Shown: piece after piece, positions 42,355-50,758 of the stretch
Layout: every line of letters begins with the position of its first letter
Numbering within the stretch: the first letter of the stretch is position 1
Assembly: GCA_018613035.1 (NCBI GenBank)
Contig: JAGGRA010000028.1
Location: 124,001 to 188,000, forward strand
DNA length: 64,000 nucleotides
Source: Pseudomonas sp. ISL-84
GTDB lineage: Bacteria > Bacillota > Bacilli > Bacillales > Cytobacillaceae
Direction of reading: 5' to 3'
Made by a program: the position numbers and the translations under genes
The notes under the pieces: generated by a model
Seen by the model: only the letters and a program-made list of their open reading frames with translations
Told to the model about the DNA's origin: nothing
The model's database searches: none

Positions 42355-42648
42355 TTACATTTTTAACAACTGAAAGCGCCCTCTTCCAAAGGCATCTTCA
42401 ACATAGTCAAGTTTGGTGCTGTCAAAATAAACATAGTCACGTTCATGGATAAGCACATCTATCCCCTCTATCTCCAGCACCTTATCCTCACTTAACGGCT
42501 GCTCTTCCAGAGACAGCTTTAATTGAGGACCGCCTCAGCCAATTCCCATTGAAAGCCTTACATACAATTGTTCCGCTTGCTTACCTTTCCTTTCATTTTT
42601 AATGGCATTGGAAAGTACATTAATCGCATTGCGAGTCATCTTAAACAT
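42355..42648 (-). CDS. HesB-like selenoprotein, UGA decoded as selenocysteine
   Basis: 97 residues if the TGA at 42535-42537 (residue 38) is read as selenocysteine. The sequence around it is MGIG-U-GGPQLKLSLEE, the place of the conserved Cys in this HesB-like family, for which selenocysteine forms are known. Sequence on both sides of the TGA aligns with the family (C-terminal VLIHERDYVYFDSTKLDYV). GAGGTG lies 6 bases before the ATG. A hairpin with a G-starting loop follows the TGA. selA is in this window. Read as an ordinary stop, only a 37-residue peptide would be made. It may bind iron or an iron-sulfur cluster; its role is not known. Confidence 0.85.
42498..42517 (-). promoter_or_regulatory. 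Bacterial SECIS hairpin of the HesB-like selenoprotein
   Basis: On the minus strand GCTG, bulged T, CTCT, loop GGA, AGAG, CAGC: eight perfect pairs. The loop G is 27 bases after the TGA, inside the 16-37 base range accepted for bacterial SECIS elements. The bulged T and a leading loop G are what SelB recognises in E. coli fdhF. Confidence 0.75.
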
Positions 42649-42829
42649 CTAATTCACCTCTATAAAAATAATTTTCTTTATTTTACCCTTGAATGAGTAA
42701 AAAAAACGACAAAAACAGACTAAAGTAATTTAATTTTAAAAATATAGGGAAAAATATATAAATTTATATTATATTAAATTTAAGACCAATTATAAATTTT
42801 AATGCTTCTATGTTAAGGGGATAACTTTT

Positions 42830-43990
42830 ATGAAAATGAGAAAGACGCTCTTGCTTACCACGCTTCTTTGCACAATATTAGTTTTACTTTCATCCTTTCT
42901 GATTTTTAAGATGTATACGGAAAATAAAGCTGCCGCTGCAGTTAAAAAACCTGCGCAGTTGCATTATCAGTCCCGGGAGTCTGTTATCGGAAACAAAGGG
43001 CTGAAAGAGGAGGCAACTCTTGGGGCAATTGGTGATATCCTGATCCATGATTGGGTTTATAACGATGCAAAAACAAAGGCAGGCTATGACTTCAGGCCAA
43101 TGTTCGAGCATATGAAACCATTACTAAGGGAGCCTGACCTACTTCTTGCCAATCAAGAAACAATTTTGGGCGGAACGGCCATTGGTGTTTCCAGTTACCC
43201 AATGTTCAATAGTCCTCAGGAGGTGGGAGATGCCTTAATCGATGCGGGGATTGATATTGTTTCAACAGCAAATAATCACTCACTGGATAAGGGTGAAAAA
43301 GGCCTTAAAGCTTCCATTGACTATATGGATCAAATTGGATTGCCGCATGTGGGAACAAGCAGGTCTGCAAGCGAACGGAAAACATTAAAAATCATGAGTA
43401 AAAACGGAATTAATATCGCTTATTTATCTTATACCTATGGCACAAATGGCATTCCTGTCCCCAAAGGAAAAGATTATCTTGTTAATTTAATTGATAAACC
43501 TTTAATGCAGGAGGAGATTCACCGAGCTAAAAATGAAGCAGACATCGTTGTCTTAAGCCTGCATTGGGGAAATGAATATCAGCTCCAGCCTACGGATGAG
43601 CAAAAGGAGCTTGCGAAGTATCTTGTTGATGAAGGTGTCGATATTATATTTGGCCACCACCCTCATGTACTCCAGCCCATGGAATGGATTGAAGCTAAAG
43701 ATGGACGAAAATCCCTCGTCGTATATTCCCTTGGCAATTTCCTGTCAGGCCAAATGCGTGACTATAAAGATGTTGGCGGCCTGGCAACAGTGCATATCAC
43801 TAAATATATTGATCAAAAGGGCGTCAGAATCGAACTTTCCAATCCAAGTTTCTTTCCAACCTATGTAAGCAATAAACAGCTAAAAAATTATCGAATCGTA
43901 CCTTTAGAGGAAGCTGGCAGCTACGGACTGAAAAATGCAGATTCCAAATATAACGAAATTCAGAAACACATGCTTGGAAATCTTCACTAA
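42830..43990 (+). CDS. CapA-family metallophosphatase-like protein
   Basis: 386 residues. One N-terminal membrane segment (about residues 7-24), then a CapA/PgsA-type domain. Conserved motifs are GAIGDILIHDW (metal Asp and His), LLANQETILGG, STANNHSLDKGEKGL, LSLHWGNEYQLQPTDEQKEL and IIFGHHPHVLQPME. Related proteins take part in making or anchoring poly-gamma-glutamate, but no pgs genes are near, so the substrate is open. The catalytic domain should lie outside the membrane. A terminator follows at once. Confidence 0.8.
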   Translation: MKMRKTLLLTTLLCTILVLLSSFLIFKMYTENKAAAAVKKPAQLHYQSRESVIGNKGLKEEATLGAIGDILIHDWVYNDAKTKAGYDFRPMFEHMKPLLREPDLLLANQETILGGTAIGVSSYPMFNSPQEVGDALIDAGIDIVSTANNHSLDKGEKGLKASIDYMDQIGLPHVGTSRSASERKTLKIMSKNGINIAYLSYTYGTNGIPVPKGKDYLVNLIDKPLMQEEIHRAKNEADIVVLSLHWGNEYQLQPTDEQKELAKYLVDEGVDIIFGHHPHVLQPMEWIEAKDGRKSLVVYSLGNFLSGQMRDYKDVGGLATVHITKYIDQKGVRIELSNPSFFPTYVSNKQLKNYRIVPLEEAGSYGLKNADSKYNEIQKHMLGNLH

Positions 43991-44014
43991 AGCGCCTTGA
44001 CCAGGCGCTTTTTC
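43989..44014 (+). terminator. Terminator of the CapA-like gene
   Basis: Stem AAAGCGCCT / AGGCGCTTT with loop TGACC (about 6 bases) then TT. Confidence 0.85.
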
Positions 44015-44062
44015 ATGTGGGAATAGTGGTAAAATAATCTATAGGTCAAAGGGGTGATGGTG

Positions 44063-44878
44063 ATGGAAGATTCTCATTTTAAGAAAAAAGATTTCGCCTA
44101 TTTACAGCTGAGCATTTTTCTGGCTGTTCTTCTGCTTTTACAAAATAAACTTTTTACTTTTGCTTTTATCCTGTCTTTTGCACTTATTATTTTTTTATTG
44201 GTAACTTCCCGGCAAGAACGTGTTTTTTCCTGGACGATCGCCGCTTATTTAACCGGCAATCTTTTAATTTTGTATGGAGACAGGCTGCTGGATGAACTGC
44301 CCCTTCAAACTTATATTTTATTGATCCTTAACCGTGTTCTGTTAATAATACCTATCCTGCTTCTTATATATGTTAGTAAGAAGTTTAATAAGTCGGCAAA
44401 TCGCTATTGGCAAAAACCTGCCTGGAATGCCCAAATTTATTTTCCGTTTATATGGAGAGGGTTCCATTCGCTGACGATTAAAGCATTTTTGATTATAGCC
44501 TTGATTATGAATAGCGTTATTTTAGCCCCTGCCATTTTTTTAGCTGAAATTCCTTTTGGGACAGATTTATTTGTATTCCTGATTGGCTTTTCCACTGTAA
44601 ATGCATTTATGGAGGAATTCTTATGGAGGGGAATTCTATTAACCAGAATGGCAGGCTTGGCAGGAGAAAAAGAAGCTGTCATTTTCTCGGGAATTTCTTT
44701 TGGATTTTCCCACTTGATGCTTGGTTACTCTTTTGCTGTATGCCTCTTATTTGCCTTAGGAGGGGTATTTTATGGTGCCATAACGGTCAAATCGGGGAGC
44801 ATAATCCCCGCTATCCTTTGGCATAGCGCAATCAATGTATTAATGATCCTTAGCGGCTCCATCCCATTTTCAGGATAA
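44063..44878 (+). CDS. CPBP-family intramembrane metalloprotease
   Basis: 271 residues, eight or so membrane segments. The family motif EEFLWRGILLTRM (glutamate pair and Arg) is followed by FGFSHLMLGYS and the final HSAINVLM with its His, the three metal-site regions of CAAX/bacteriocin-processing (Abi) proteases. The target is unknown. Several candidate starts overlap a GGGGTG site; the ATG at 44063 has the best spacing (6 bases). Confidence 0.8.
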   Translation: MEDSHFKKKDFAYLQLSIFLAVLLLLQNKLFTFAFILSFALIIFLLVTSRQERVFSWTIAAYLTGNLLILYGDRLLDELPLQTYILLILNRVLLIIPILLLIYVSKKFNKSANRYWQKPAWNAQIYFPFIWRGFHSLTIKAFLIIALIMNSVILAPAIFLAEIPFGTDLFVFLIGFSTVNAFMEEFLWRGILLTRMAGLAGEKEAVIFSGISFGFSHLMLGYSFAVCLLFALGGVFYGAITVKSGSIIPAILWHSAINVLMILSGSIPFSG

Positions 44879-44917
44879 AAAAGGAGTACTTGCATTTCCA
44901 ATGCAGATACTCCTTCT
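44879..44917. terminator. Bidirectional terminator
   Basis: Stem AAGGAGTA..TACTCCTT with inner TGCATT / AATGCA pairing between converging genes. Confidence 0.85.
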
Positions 44918-44922
44918 TTCTC

Positions 44923-45183
44923 TTAGTGCGCTCCTCCAAAAATCATTTCCTGCAGAAAAATCATTCCAACAGAAAGCAAAACCAATACCGCTATCAAAGG
45001 AACAAAAAGATTTTTATTTTTATGAAAAACAGAAACGAGGATAAAATACAAAAGTGCAGAAACAGCTACAAAGCCCCCTGCTTCCATTAGTTTTTTTGCA
45101 CCGCTCGTTTGGATAAACATCTGCAGGGCAATCCCCGTAAACAATATGACACCCAAAATATTAAAAAGCCGATAGGAAGTCAT
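44923..45183 (-). CDS. Small membrane protein, unknown function
   Basis: 86 residues with three hydrophobic segments (about 7-25, 36-52 and 59-78). I see no motif or family. I use the ATG at 45183 because GAGGTGATAAG precedes it. A frame that continues 25 codons upstream has no such site. It is converging with the CPBP gene and divergent from yneR. Confidence 0.6.
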   Translation of the reverse strand: MTSYRLFNILGVILFTGIALQMFIQTSGAKKLMEAGGFVAVSALLYFILVSVFHKNKNLFVPLIAVLVLLSVGMIFLQEMIFGGAH

Positions 45184-45312
45184 CTTATCACCTCTTAAAT
45201 AGAATTTTTTATATTGCCAGAAAACCTGGTTGACTGATGCAAATTGAATTATTCGCACTTAAATAAAATCTAGCCTATAATATTACTATCACCCAAGAGG
45301 AGGAGTTTCAAA

Positions 45313-45603
45313 ATGAAAATACATATTAACGATCAGGCTTCCGCATGGTATCAAGAAGAAATGCTCTTGAATAAGGGTGACTACGTCCGCTTTTTTGCAA
45401 GATACGGTGGCTCCAGCACCGTCCAGCAGGGCTTTTCACTGGGCGTCTCCAATGAAAAGCCGCACAATGCAGGTGTACAAACTGAAAAAGATGGAATCAC
45501 TTATTTTATAGAAGAAAAAGACCTTTGGTATTTTGATAATCATGACCTACTCGTAGAATTTAATGAAAAAGCGAAGGAACCTGAATTTAAATATGATAAG
45601 TAA
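45313..45603 (+). CDS. yneR: HesB/YneR-family protein
   Basis: 96 residues, full-length match to B. subtilis YneR, a HesB-like fold without the usual three metal-binding Cys of A-type iron-sulfur carriers. Recognisable blocks are KGDYVRFFARYGGSSTVQQG, FSLGVS and ITYFIEEKDLWYFD. The function is unknown. A second HesB-like protein, a selenoprotein, lies 2.7 kb away. Location beside yneQ-yneP is as in B. subtilis. Confidence 0.85.
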   Translation: MKIHINDQASAWYQEEMLLNKGDYVRFFARYGGSSTVQQGFSLGVSNEKPHNAGVQTEKDGITYFIEEKDLWYFDNHDLLVEFNEKAKEPEFKYDK

Positions 45604-45605
45604 GA

Positions 45606-45636
45606 ATGGAAGCAGACTAGGTCTGCTTCTATTTTT
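45606..45636 (+). terminator. yneR terminator
   Basis: Stem GAAGCAGAC / GTCTGCTTC with 3-base loop, then TATTTTTA. Confidence 0.9.
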
Positions 45637-45840
45637 ATGTAATAGATCAAGTAAGCTTCCGATGGTTCCGAATTACCGGCCCTTATAGAGGCCATTTGAT
45701 TGGTAGCCGTTTTGTAGGCTGGAAATGACTGCCCGTAACTATTTCCGTCGTTTGGGACTTCTTTTGCGTCAGTGCGGATGTTATTGCCTCCGCTTGATTA
45801 GTTATCGCGTCTTCACAACCATTTTGGACAATTTTATTTG
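45637..45840. other. Unexplained intergenic stretch
   Basis: About 200 bases, richer in GC than normal spacer. The minus strand has an open frame of about 50 codons (ends near 45690) without a proper start. It does not match the MITE-like family in this window. It may be another repeat type. Confidence 0.3.
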
Positions 45841-46149
45841 TTAGAGATTCAATTCCAATCTTTTTAATTGATCTAAGAGCTGTTCCTTCTCCAGAATTTC
45901 TGCCTGTCTTTCACCGATTAAATCAAAGTGGGAGTAGCCATCTTTTCTTAGGTCAATCCATTCTTGCTTCAGTCCATGTCTTTCTCCCCATGCGATTAAC
46001 TTCTCCAAATCAGAACAGCCGACCTTTGTGACTGTTTTACATCCAGGGAAGCGATCATCAATCCAATAATGGGTAAGAAAGGCAATTTCGCCTTTGTCTA
46101 TTTTCATTTTCCATTCACGAAGGTCTTTTTTCCGAAGGCCGAAAGCCAT
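45841..46149 (-). CDS. yneQ: YneQ-family protein, unknown function
   Basis: 102 residues, matches B. subtilis YneQ (MAFGLRKKDLREWK at the start, EIAFLTHYWIDDRFPGCKTV, KVGCSDLEKLIAWGERHGLK). The function is not known. The ATG at 46149 follows GGAG by 6 bases. The frame is open for 10 more codons upstream. It is co-directional with yneP, 39 bases after it. Confidence 0.85.
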   Translation of the reverse strand: MAFGLRKKDLREWKMKIDKGEIAFLTHYWIDDRFPGCKTVTKVGCSDLEKLIAWGERHGLKQEWIDLRKDGYSHFDLIGERQAEILEKEQLLDQLKRLELNL

Positions 46150-46188
46150 GTCATTCTCCATCCTTTTCATTATAAGCAATCCAAATAA

Positions 46189-46626
46189 TTAGTTTATAGC
46201 TTCTTCTGTCTGCTTTTTAGCTTTTTCGTATGCTTCGTGCCAGTCTGGATATTTCTTTTTGATTGAAATCGGCCTGAAGGAATCCTTTTTGACGCATACA
46301 TGCTTCGAAGAGCCTATGACAGAAAGTTCCCCCTCGTCATTAAAAATTTCATAGCCATAGCTGACACGGAAGCCGTCATATTCTTCGATCCATGTCTTAA
46401 TTGTAGCTATTTGCCCGTAACGGAGCGGCTTTTTGTAGGAAGCCTGAATATCCAGAACAGGAGAAATGATTCCGTCCTGTTCCATTTCTGCATAACTGAA
46501 TCCCAGGTCTTTTATGATTTGTGTCCTGCCGAGCTCCATCCAAACCAGGTAGTTTGCATGGTAAACAACGCCCATTTGGTCCGTTTCTGCATATCTGACT
46601 TCCACTTCTTTAGTTGATATTAACAT
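46189..46626 (-). CDS. yneP: Acyl-CoA thioesterase, YbgC/4HBT family
   Basis: 145 residues, one hot-dog fold domain. The 4HBT motif VRYAETDQMGVVYHANYLVW is at residues about 9-28, with the catalytic Asp. It should hydrolyse acyl-CoA esters in the cytosol; the physiological substrate is unknown. It starts 2 bases after the AAA+ gene, with GAGGGG inside that gene's end. Gene order matches B. subtilis yneP-yneQ. Confidence 0.88.
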   Translation of the reverse strand: MLISTKEVEVRYAETDQMGVVYHANYLVWMELGRTQIIKDLGFSYAEMEQDGIISPVLDIQASYKKPLRYGQIATIKTWIEEYDGFRVSYGYEIFNDEGELSVIGSSKHVCVKKDSFRPISIKKKYPDWHEAYEKAKKQTEEAIN

Positions 46627-46628
46627 TG

Positions 46629-48947
46629 CTATTCCCCTCTTCCCATCTTATTTAAAGCTATCTCGAAATCCTCTCTCTCCAGTATGCTAACCTGCTCATT
46701 GTCTTGATCAATGTTCATGTCTGAAACAATTCTCATCGCCTGCGCCTGGATCGCTTCATCTGCAAGGTTTGCAGCAAAACGACCGTTCCCATTAATAGTT
46801 ATTTCAGATAAGGTAGTCATCAGATAATCTTGTGCATGCTCCGTTAGTCTGTATTCGTATTGGTCAGCGTACGATACAATGATTTTCAAAAGCTCATCGG
46901 TGGAATAATCATTAAAATGAAAGAATTTTTTAAACCGGGACTTTAACCCTGGATTGCTGTTCAGCAGCTTTTCCATTTCATTTGGATATCCAGCTAAAAC
47001 AACGACAAGGTTTTCATTATGTTTGGTCATTTCATCAACTAATGTATCAATAACTTCTTTTCCAAAATCACCTGAAGTTTGGGATAACAGAGAGTATGCT
47101 TCATCTATAAAAAGAACTCCTCCCAAAGCTTCTCTTATCTTTTTCTTTGTTTTTATAGCTGTTTGGCCTACATAGCCAGCCACAAAATCTGCCCGGCTTG
47201 CAACCATTAGGTGCCCTCTTTTTAAAAACCCGCAATCCTTCAGCAATTCCGCATATATTTTTGCAACCGTAGTTTTACCCGTCCCCGGATTACCTGTAAA
47301 CACGGAATGCAGTTGAATCGGAACGACAGGCAGTCCTTTCTCGCGGCGTATTTGCTGCAACTTTACGAAAGAAACAAGATTTTTAACCTCTGCTTTAACC
47401 GTTTCTAGGCCAATTAATTGATCAAGCTGCTCCTGAGGATCCCGTTGTTGTTCCTCTTCTTCGCTTTCAAAATCTTCTTTTTCAAGAAGTGTGTAGGCCA
47501 TGATGTTTTGGTCATTTTTTGATTGGGAACCTTTTTTGAAAATGGCATCCAAAACGATATTTCTGACTGTCCGGGCATTGCCAAACGTGTCATCCACCCG
47601 CTCTTTTTCAATCCGTTTGCCAAGCTCTATTTTTGCACCTTCTGTTAGGACATAGTCATTATCATCTGCAAGCTTTTCTGCAATCATAAGAAGCTCCTCA
47701 TTTGAATAATCAGGCAGTGCAATAAAGTTTGATTCTGGAAAACGGCTCCGCAGACCGGGATTGCTGTCCAGAAACTGCCTCATTTCCTCAGGATAGCCGG
47801 CCATTATAACGGCAAACTTGCCTCCGTATTCTGTCCCCGTCATAAGGGAAACGAGAGTATCGATTGCAGTTTGTCCATAGTCGCTTCCAGTCTGTCCTTC
47901 CCGCTTCAAACTATAGGCTTCATCTATGAACAAAACACCTCCAATTGCTTTTTCAACGGCAGACCTGACATTCTCTTCTGTTTGCCCGACAAACCCACCC
48001 ACTAGCTGTGAGCGATCAGCCTCAATTACTTCTTCACGCGGCAATACGCCAAGACTATGGTAAATTTTAGCCAACAATCGGGCAATCGTTGTTTTTCCTG
48101 TTCCCGGATTACCAGTCAATATCATATTTAAGCTAAGTTCATCTTTCGTCTGAAAACCGAGTGATTTACGTTCATTTTGATATTTTAAAAAACGATAAAA
48201 ATCATGAACCCTGCTCTTAACCGTCTTTAACCCAACCATTTCATTTAATTCATCCAGCGGATCTTTTTCTGTATCTGTCTCGTCTTCATCAGCTTCAAAA
48301 ACTTCTTTCCATTCTTCCTTTAGCTGTTTAATTTCAGTAAGATGCGTTTTCATATCTGTGTAGTAAGTAGAAGTATGAAAAACGCCGGAGATGGACTGTT
48401 CATATTCCTCTGAAGCCTTTAAGAGCAAAGCTGTTTCTTCAATTGCTTTCTCAAGGATTGCAGAAAGTTTGTGGTATTCAGGACCCTGGTAAGCTTTTAT
48501 TTTCTTATTAAGATCGTCCAGCTCATCATCAGCTTTATTTATAAAACTGCGGCATATTTCTATAAACTGTTCTGCAGTTTTCTTTTTTGCGGCCCGGTTA
48601 TCCGTTTCCCGAATCGGCGGAAAAGTCAAAGCCTCCAGAACATGTGACTTGCTTTTCCATTCTGATTTCCCCAACTGGGCAGCTGCCTTGAGATTCTCAG
48701 GATTCAAATCGACCGCCTTTTGAAGCCACGCAGTTCCAAGATTATCGCCAGGGAATTTATGGCATCTAGAAAGACCTGCCAGTGTTAATAATTCAGAAAG
48801 GAGCTCTCGATCACTTTCTTCATTTAAATTTTTTATAAAATAAAGCAAATCCGCTTCATTTTGTATGTATCCCTTATGATTAATCTCATGTTTCCATTCC
48901 TGAACCTGCTCATCAGCTGTGTTTTTCTTCCTATACTGTTGAACCAC
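46629..48947 (-). CDS. Tandem AAA+ ATPase, SpoVK / CbxX-CfxQ type
   Basis: 772 residues. A helical N-terminal region of about 230 residues, partly TPR-like and coiled, is followed by two CbxX/CfxQ AAA+ modules. Each has Walker A (LTGNPGTGKTTIARLL near 275; FTGNPGTGKTTVAKIY near 548), Walker B (GGVLFIDEAYSL twice) and a sensor Arg region (NPGLRSRFP, NPGLKSRFK). B. subtilis SpoVK has one module, so this is a duplicated form. SpoVK acts in spore maturation; the position among spore genes fits. It forms an operon with yneP and yneQ. Confidence 0.8.
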   Translation of the reverse strand: MVQQYRKKNTADEQVQEWKHEINHKGYIQNEADLLYFIKNLNEESDRELLSELLTLAGLSRCHKFPGDNLGTAWLQKAVDLNPENLKAAAQLGKSEWKSKSHVLEALTFPPIRETDNRAAKKKTAEQFIEICRSFINKADDELDDLNKKIKAYQGPEYHKLSAILEKAIEETALLLKASEEYEQSISGVFHTSTYYTDMKTHLTEIKQLKEEWKEVFEADEDETDTEKDPLDELNEMVGLKTVKSRVHDFYRFLKYQNERKSLGFQTKDELSLNMILTGNPGTGKTTIARLLAKIYHSLGVLPREEVIEADRSQLVGGFVGQTEENVRSAVEKAIGGVLFIDEAYSLKREGQTGSDYGQTAIDTLVSLMTGTEYGGKFAVIMAGYPEEMRQFLDSNPGLRSRFPESNFIALPDYSNEELLMIAEKLADDNDYVLTEGAKIELGKRIEKERVDDTFGNARTVRNIVLDAIFKKGSQSKNDQNIMAYTLLEKEDFESEEEEQQRDPQEQLDQLIGLETVKAEVKNLVSFVKLQQIRREKGLPVVPIQLHSVFTGNPGTGKTTVAKIYAELLKDCGFLKRGHLMVASRADFVAGYVGQTAIKTKKKIREALGGVLFIDEAYSLLSQTSGDFGKEVIDTLVDEMTKHNENLVVVLAGYPNEMEKLLNSNPGLKSRFKKFFHFNDYSTDELLKIIVSYADQYEYRLTEHAQDYLMTTLSEITINGNGRFAANLADEAIQAQAMRIVSDMNIDQDNEQVSILEREDFEIALNKMGRGE

Positions 48948-49035
48948 TATTCATCACTTCTCTTCTTAGTTTCCACAACTTATCTTACCATATTTCTTCT
49001 TTAAGCAATAAGGATGCGCTCTTACTAACCTATAG

Positions 49036-49072
49036 GAAAAGACCTAATCAAAGCTGATCAGGTCTTTTCAAA
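49036..49072 (-). terminator. tlp terminator
   Basis: Stem AAAAGACCT / AGGTCTTTT with a partly paired loop (AATCAAAGCTGATC), just after tlp. Confidence 0.8.
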
Positions 49073-49080
49073 AGAGTTTT

Positions 49081-49332
49081 TTATTGATAGCTGTCTTTGT
49101 TTTTGTATCCGTTTTGCTGCGCCTGGTATTCATCTTTTATCTCAGAACGGAATGAAGCAAGACTTTCACGTCGTCGCTCATTTTTGGCTTCAATTCGGGC
49201 AAGATCCTCGGCATTTGCAAACTTCATTGACTCCTCCGCTTCGTCCATGTTTTCGATTGTATGGACAATCATGGATTGAAGCTTTTCTACATTATCGCTG
49301 CGGTCATCAGGATTTGGTTTGTTATGTGCCAT
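49081..49332 (-). CDS. tlp: Small acid-soluble spore protein Tlp
   Basis: 83 residues, clear match to B. subtilis Tlp (PNPDDRSDNVEKLQSM, IENMDEAEESM, then ERRRESLASFRSEIKDE and QQNGYKNK). It is a minor SASP packed in the forespore and broken down at germination. In B. subtilis it is co-transcribed with sspN from a sigma-G promoter; here sspN lies 160 bases upstream, with a hairpin between them. Confidence 0.93.
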   Translation of the reverse strand: MAHNKPNPDDRSDNVEKLQSMIVHTIENMDEAEESMKFANAEDLARIEAKNERRRESLASFRSEIKDEYQAQQNGYKNKDSYQ

Positions 49333-49450
49333 GGTAAGTTCCTCCCTTAGATGAGTGATGGTACAAAATTAGTTTGTGAAAGAGCAGAGAAATTATCGGC
49401 GGAAAAGTGTGGGTATCTTGCCTGAAGTAAAAATAATTTATCAAAAAATA

Positions 49451-49484
49451 GAAAACCCGCCGCAGGGGGAAGCGGCAGGTATTT
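49451..49484 (-). terminator. Hairpin between sspN and tlp
   Basis: Stem ACCTGCCGC / GCGGCGGGT with an 8-base loop followed by TTTTC on the minus strand. Read-through into tlp is likely, given the operon in B. subtilis. Confidence 0.75.
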
Positions 49485-49494
49485 AACCTATTTA

Positions 49495-49638
49495 TTATTC
49501 ACCTTTTGTTTGTATAACTTGTGCATGCTGGCCAGATTTATCCTGCATTTTCTTGCCTTTATTGCCGCCAAATCCACGGGATTGTGTACCAATATGATTT
49601 GGAGCAAAATGCTCTCGGTTTTTTTTCGGATTACCCAT
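49495..49638 (-). CDS. sspN: Small acid-soluble spore protein N
   Basis: 47 residues, matches SspN ([33 protein letters not shown] at the end). Minor forespore SASP of unknown detailed role. GGAGGGATTTCA precedes the ATG. The frame starting upstream at 49685 belongs to a different register. Confidence 0.93.
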   Translation of the reverse strand: MGNPKKNREHFAPNHIGTQSRGFGGNKGKKMQDKSGQHAQVIQTKGE

Positions 49639-49700
49639 TGAAATCCCTCCTCATTTAAAGTATGGTCCGATGAAGAGGGTTTCATGAATGGGAAGTACTG

Positions 49701-49832
49701 CTATTCAGCTTTATCGAGACGCTTTTTTTCAAGACGTTCTTCAATTTTATCCATTGCGTCTTGATCCCTAAGTAATTGGCGCTTATTTTCTAAAACTAAT
49801 TCAGCAAAGGAGCGTTTTCTTGGCTTTCTCAT
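49701..49832 (-). CDS. FbpB-family small basic protein
   Basis: 43 residues, basic and helical: RKPRKRSFAELVLENKRQLL followed by DQDAMDKIEERLEKK. This is the pattern of FbpB (Fur-regulated basic protein B) relatives. B. subtilis FbpB assists the iron-sparing small RNA FsrA. I see no convincing Fur box here, so iron control is not shown. I prefer the ATG at 49832, 9 bases after GGAAGG, over one two codons earlier. Confidence 0.75.
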   Translation of the reverse strand: MRKPRKRSFAELVLENKRQLLRDQDAMDKIEERLEKKRLDKAE

Positions 49833-50143
49833 AAACATTCACCTTCCTTAAACAATATTGTAACAGTCATTATGTCCAGAAACCGTTTAAATTATTACAA
49901 CTTTTTGAAAATTTAATCCGCTAATTCATCATACGTGAAAAAGGTTCATTTGTTTCAAAATCTGAAGATAATTAACTAAAGATTCAGAAAAATATATTTA
50001 GTGTTTATCCTGACTTTAAAAATCTTTCCCCGTATAATCGTCATTTAAACTTATAGACATCCTTTAACTTTGTATTGATCATCTTTTTTAAATAAGGCTT
50101 TGGAATCGCTGTATATTTTCCAAAGTCCAGAAAATAGCCAACA
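49833..50143. other. Intergenic region, possible gene fragment
   Basis: Mostly AT-rich. The minus strand is open for about 37 codons ending at the TGA at 50041-50043. Its translation looks protein-like (FLDFGKYTAIPKPYLKKM) but there is no start codon or ribosome site. It may be a remnant. Confidence 0.3.
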
Positions 50144-50173
50144 AAAAAAGCATCTGCTTTTCAGCGGATGCAT
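50144..50173 (-). terminator. yneN terminator
   Basis: Stem GCATCTGC / GCGGATGC (one wobble) with a 6-base loop, then TTTTTTT on the minus strand. Confidence 0.88.
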
Positions 50174-50178
50174 TCTAG

Positions 50179-50697
50179 TTACATTTCTTCTGTATACTGC
50201 CTCATTATTTCTATTGGCATGGCACTTAAATATTTATTCCGTATGATCCCTTTTTCATCGATAAAAAAAGTCGTGGGGATCGTTAAGATTTGATAAGCAT
50301 TTGCTGCTTTTTCATTCTCATCAAGCAGAATGGGAAAATTAACACGCATTTCTTTGGCAAAACCCGCAACATCATACTGAGGATCAATATTAACAGCCAA
50401 TATTGCTACTTCATCCCCTTTTTCAGTATAGAACTTTTGGATGTCCGGCATTTCAGCTTTGCAGGGCGGGCACCAGGTTGCCCAAAAATTTAGCATGACC
50501 TTCTTTCCAACATAATCCGAAAGCTTAACCGTTTCACCCTCAAGATTTTTTAATTCAAAATCAGGAGCCTTTAAACCTATTCCAAGGCCAGTTTGATTCA
50601 CTGGTTCCGTCTTGACTTCATCTTTCTCAACTGCCTGAACAATAACTGTGGTAACCAATACAAACAATACTACTGCTGCCATCATCTTCTTGAACAT
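50179..50697 (-). CDS. yneN: Thiol-disulfide oxidoreductase, TlpA/ResA type (YneN)
   Basis: 172 residues. An N-terminal signal anchor (about residues 4-21) places the domain outside the membrane. The thioredoxin fold has the active site NFWATWCPPCKAEMPD and the cis-Pro loop LTIPTTFFID. It reduces or forms disulfides in exported proteins or cytochrome c; the partner is unknown. B. subtilis yneN also lies next to citB. The ATG at 50697 follows GGAGGG by 9 bases. The membrane protein gene upstream may be in the same unit. Confidence 0.85.
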   Translation of the reverse strand: MFKKMMAAVVLFVLVTTVIVQAVEKDEVKTEPVNQTGLGIGLKAPDFELKNLEGETVKLSDYVGKKVMLNFWATWCPPCKAEMPDIQKFYTEKGDEVAILAVNIDPQYDVAGFAKEMRVNFPILLDENEKAANAYQILTIPTTFFIDEKGIIRNKYLSAMPIEIMRQYTEEM

Positions 50698-50758
50698 GCT
50701 CACATTCCCTCCAGCCTACAAGCTAAACAGCCTTTTGGTTTCTTGTTTGTATTGTAAC

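Noticed and set aside
42535..42537. Reading the TGA as a disabling mutation of a HesB-like gene
   Set aside because: Position in the family motif, SECIS-like hairpin and selA presence make selenocysteine more likely.
50041..50157. Protein-like minus-strand frame after yneN
   Set aside because: No start codon or ribosome site; listed only as a possible fragment.
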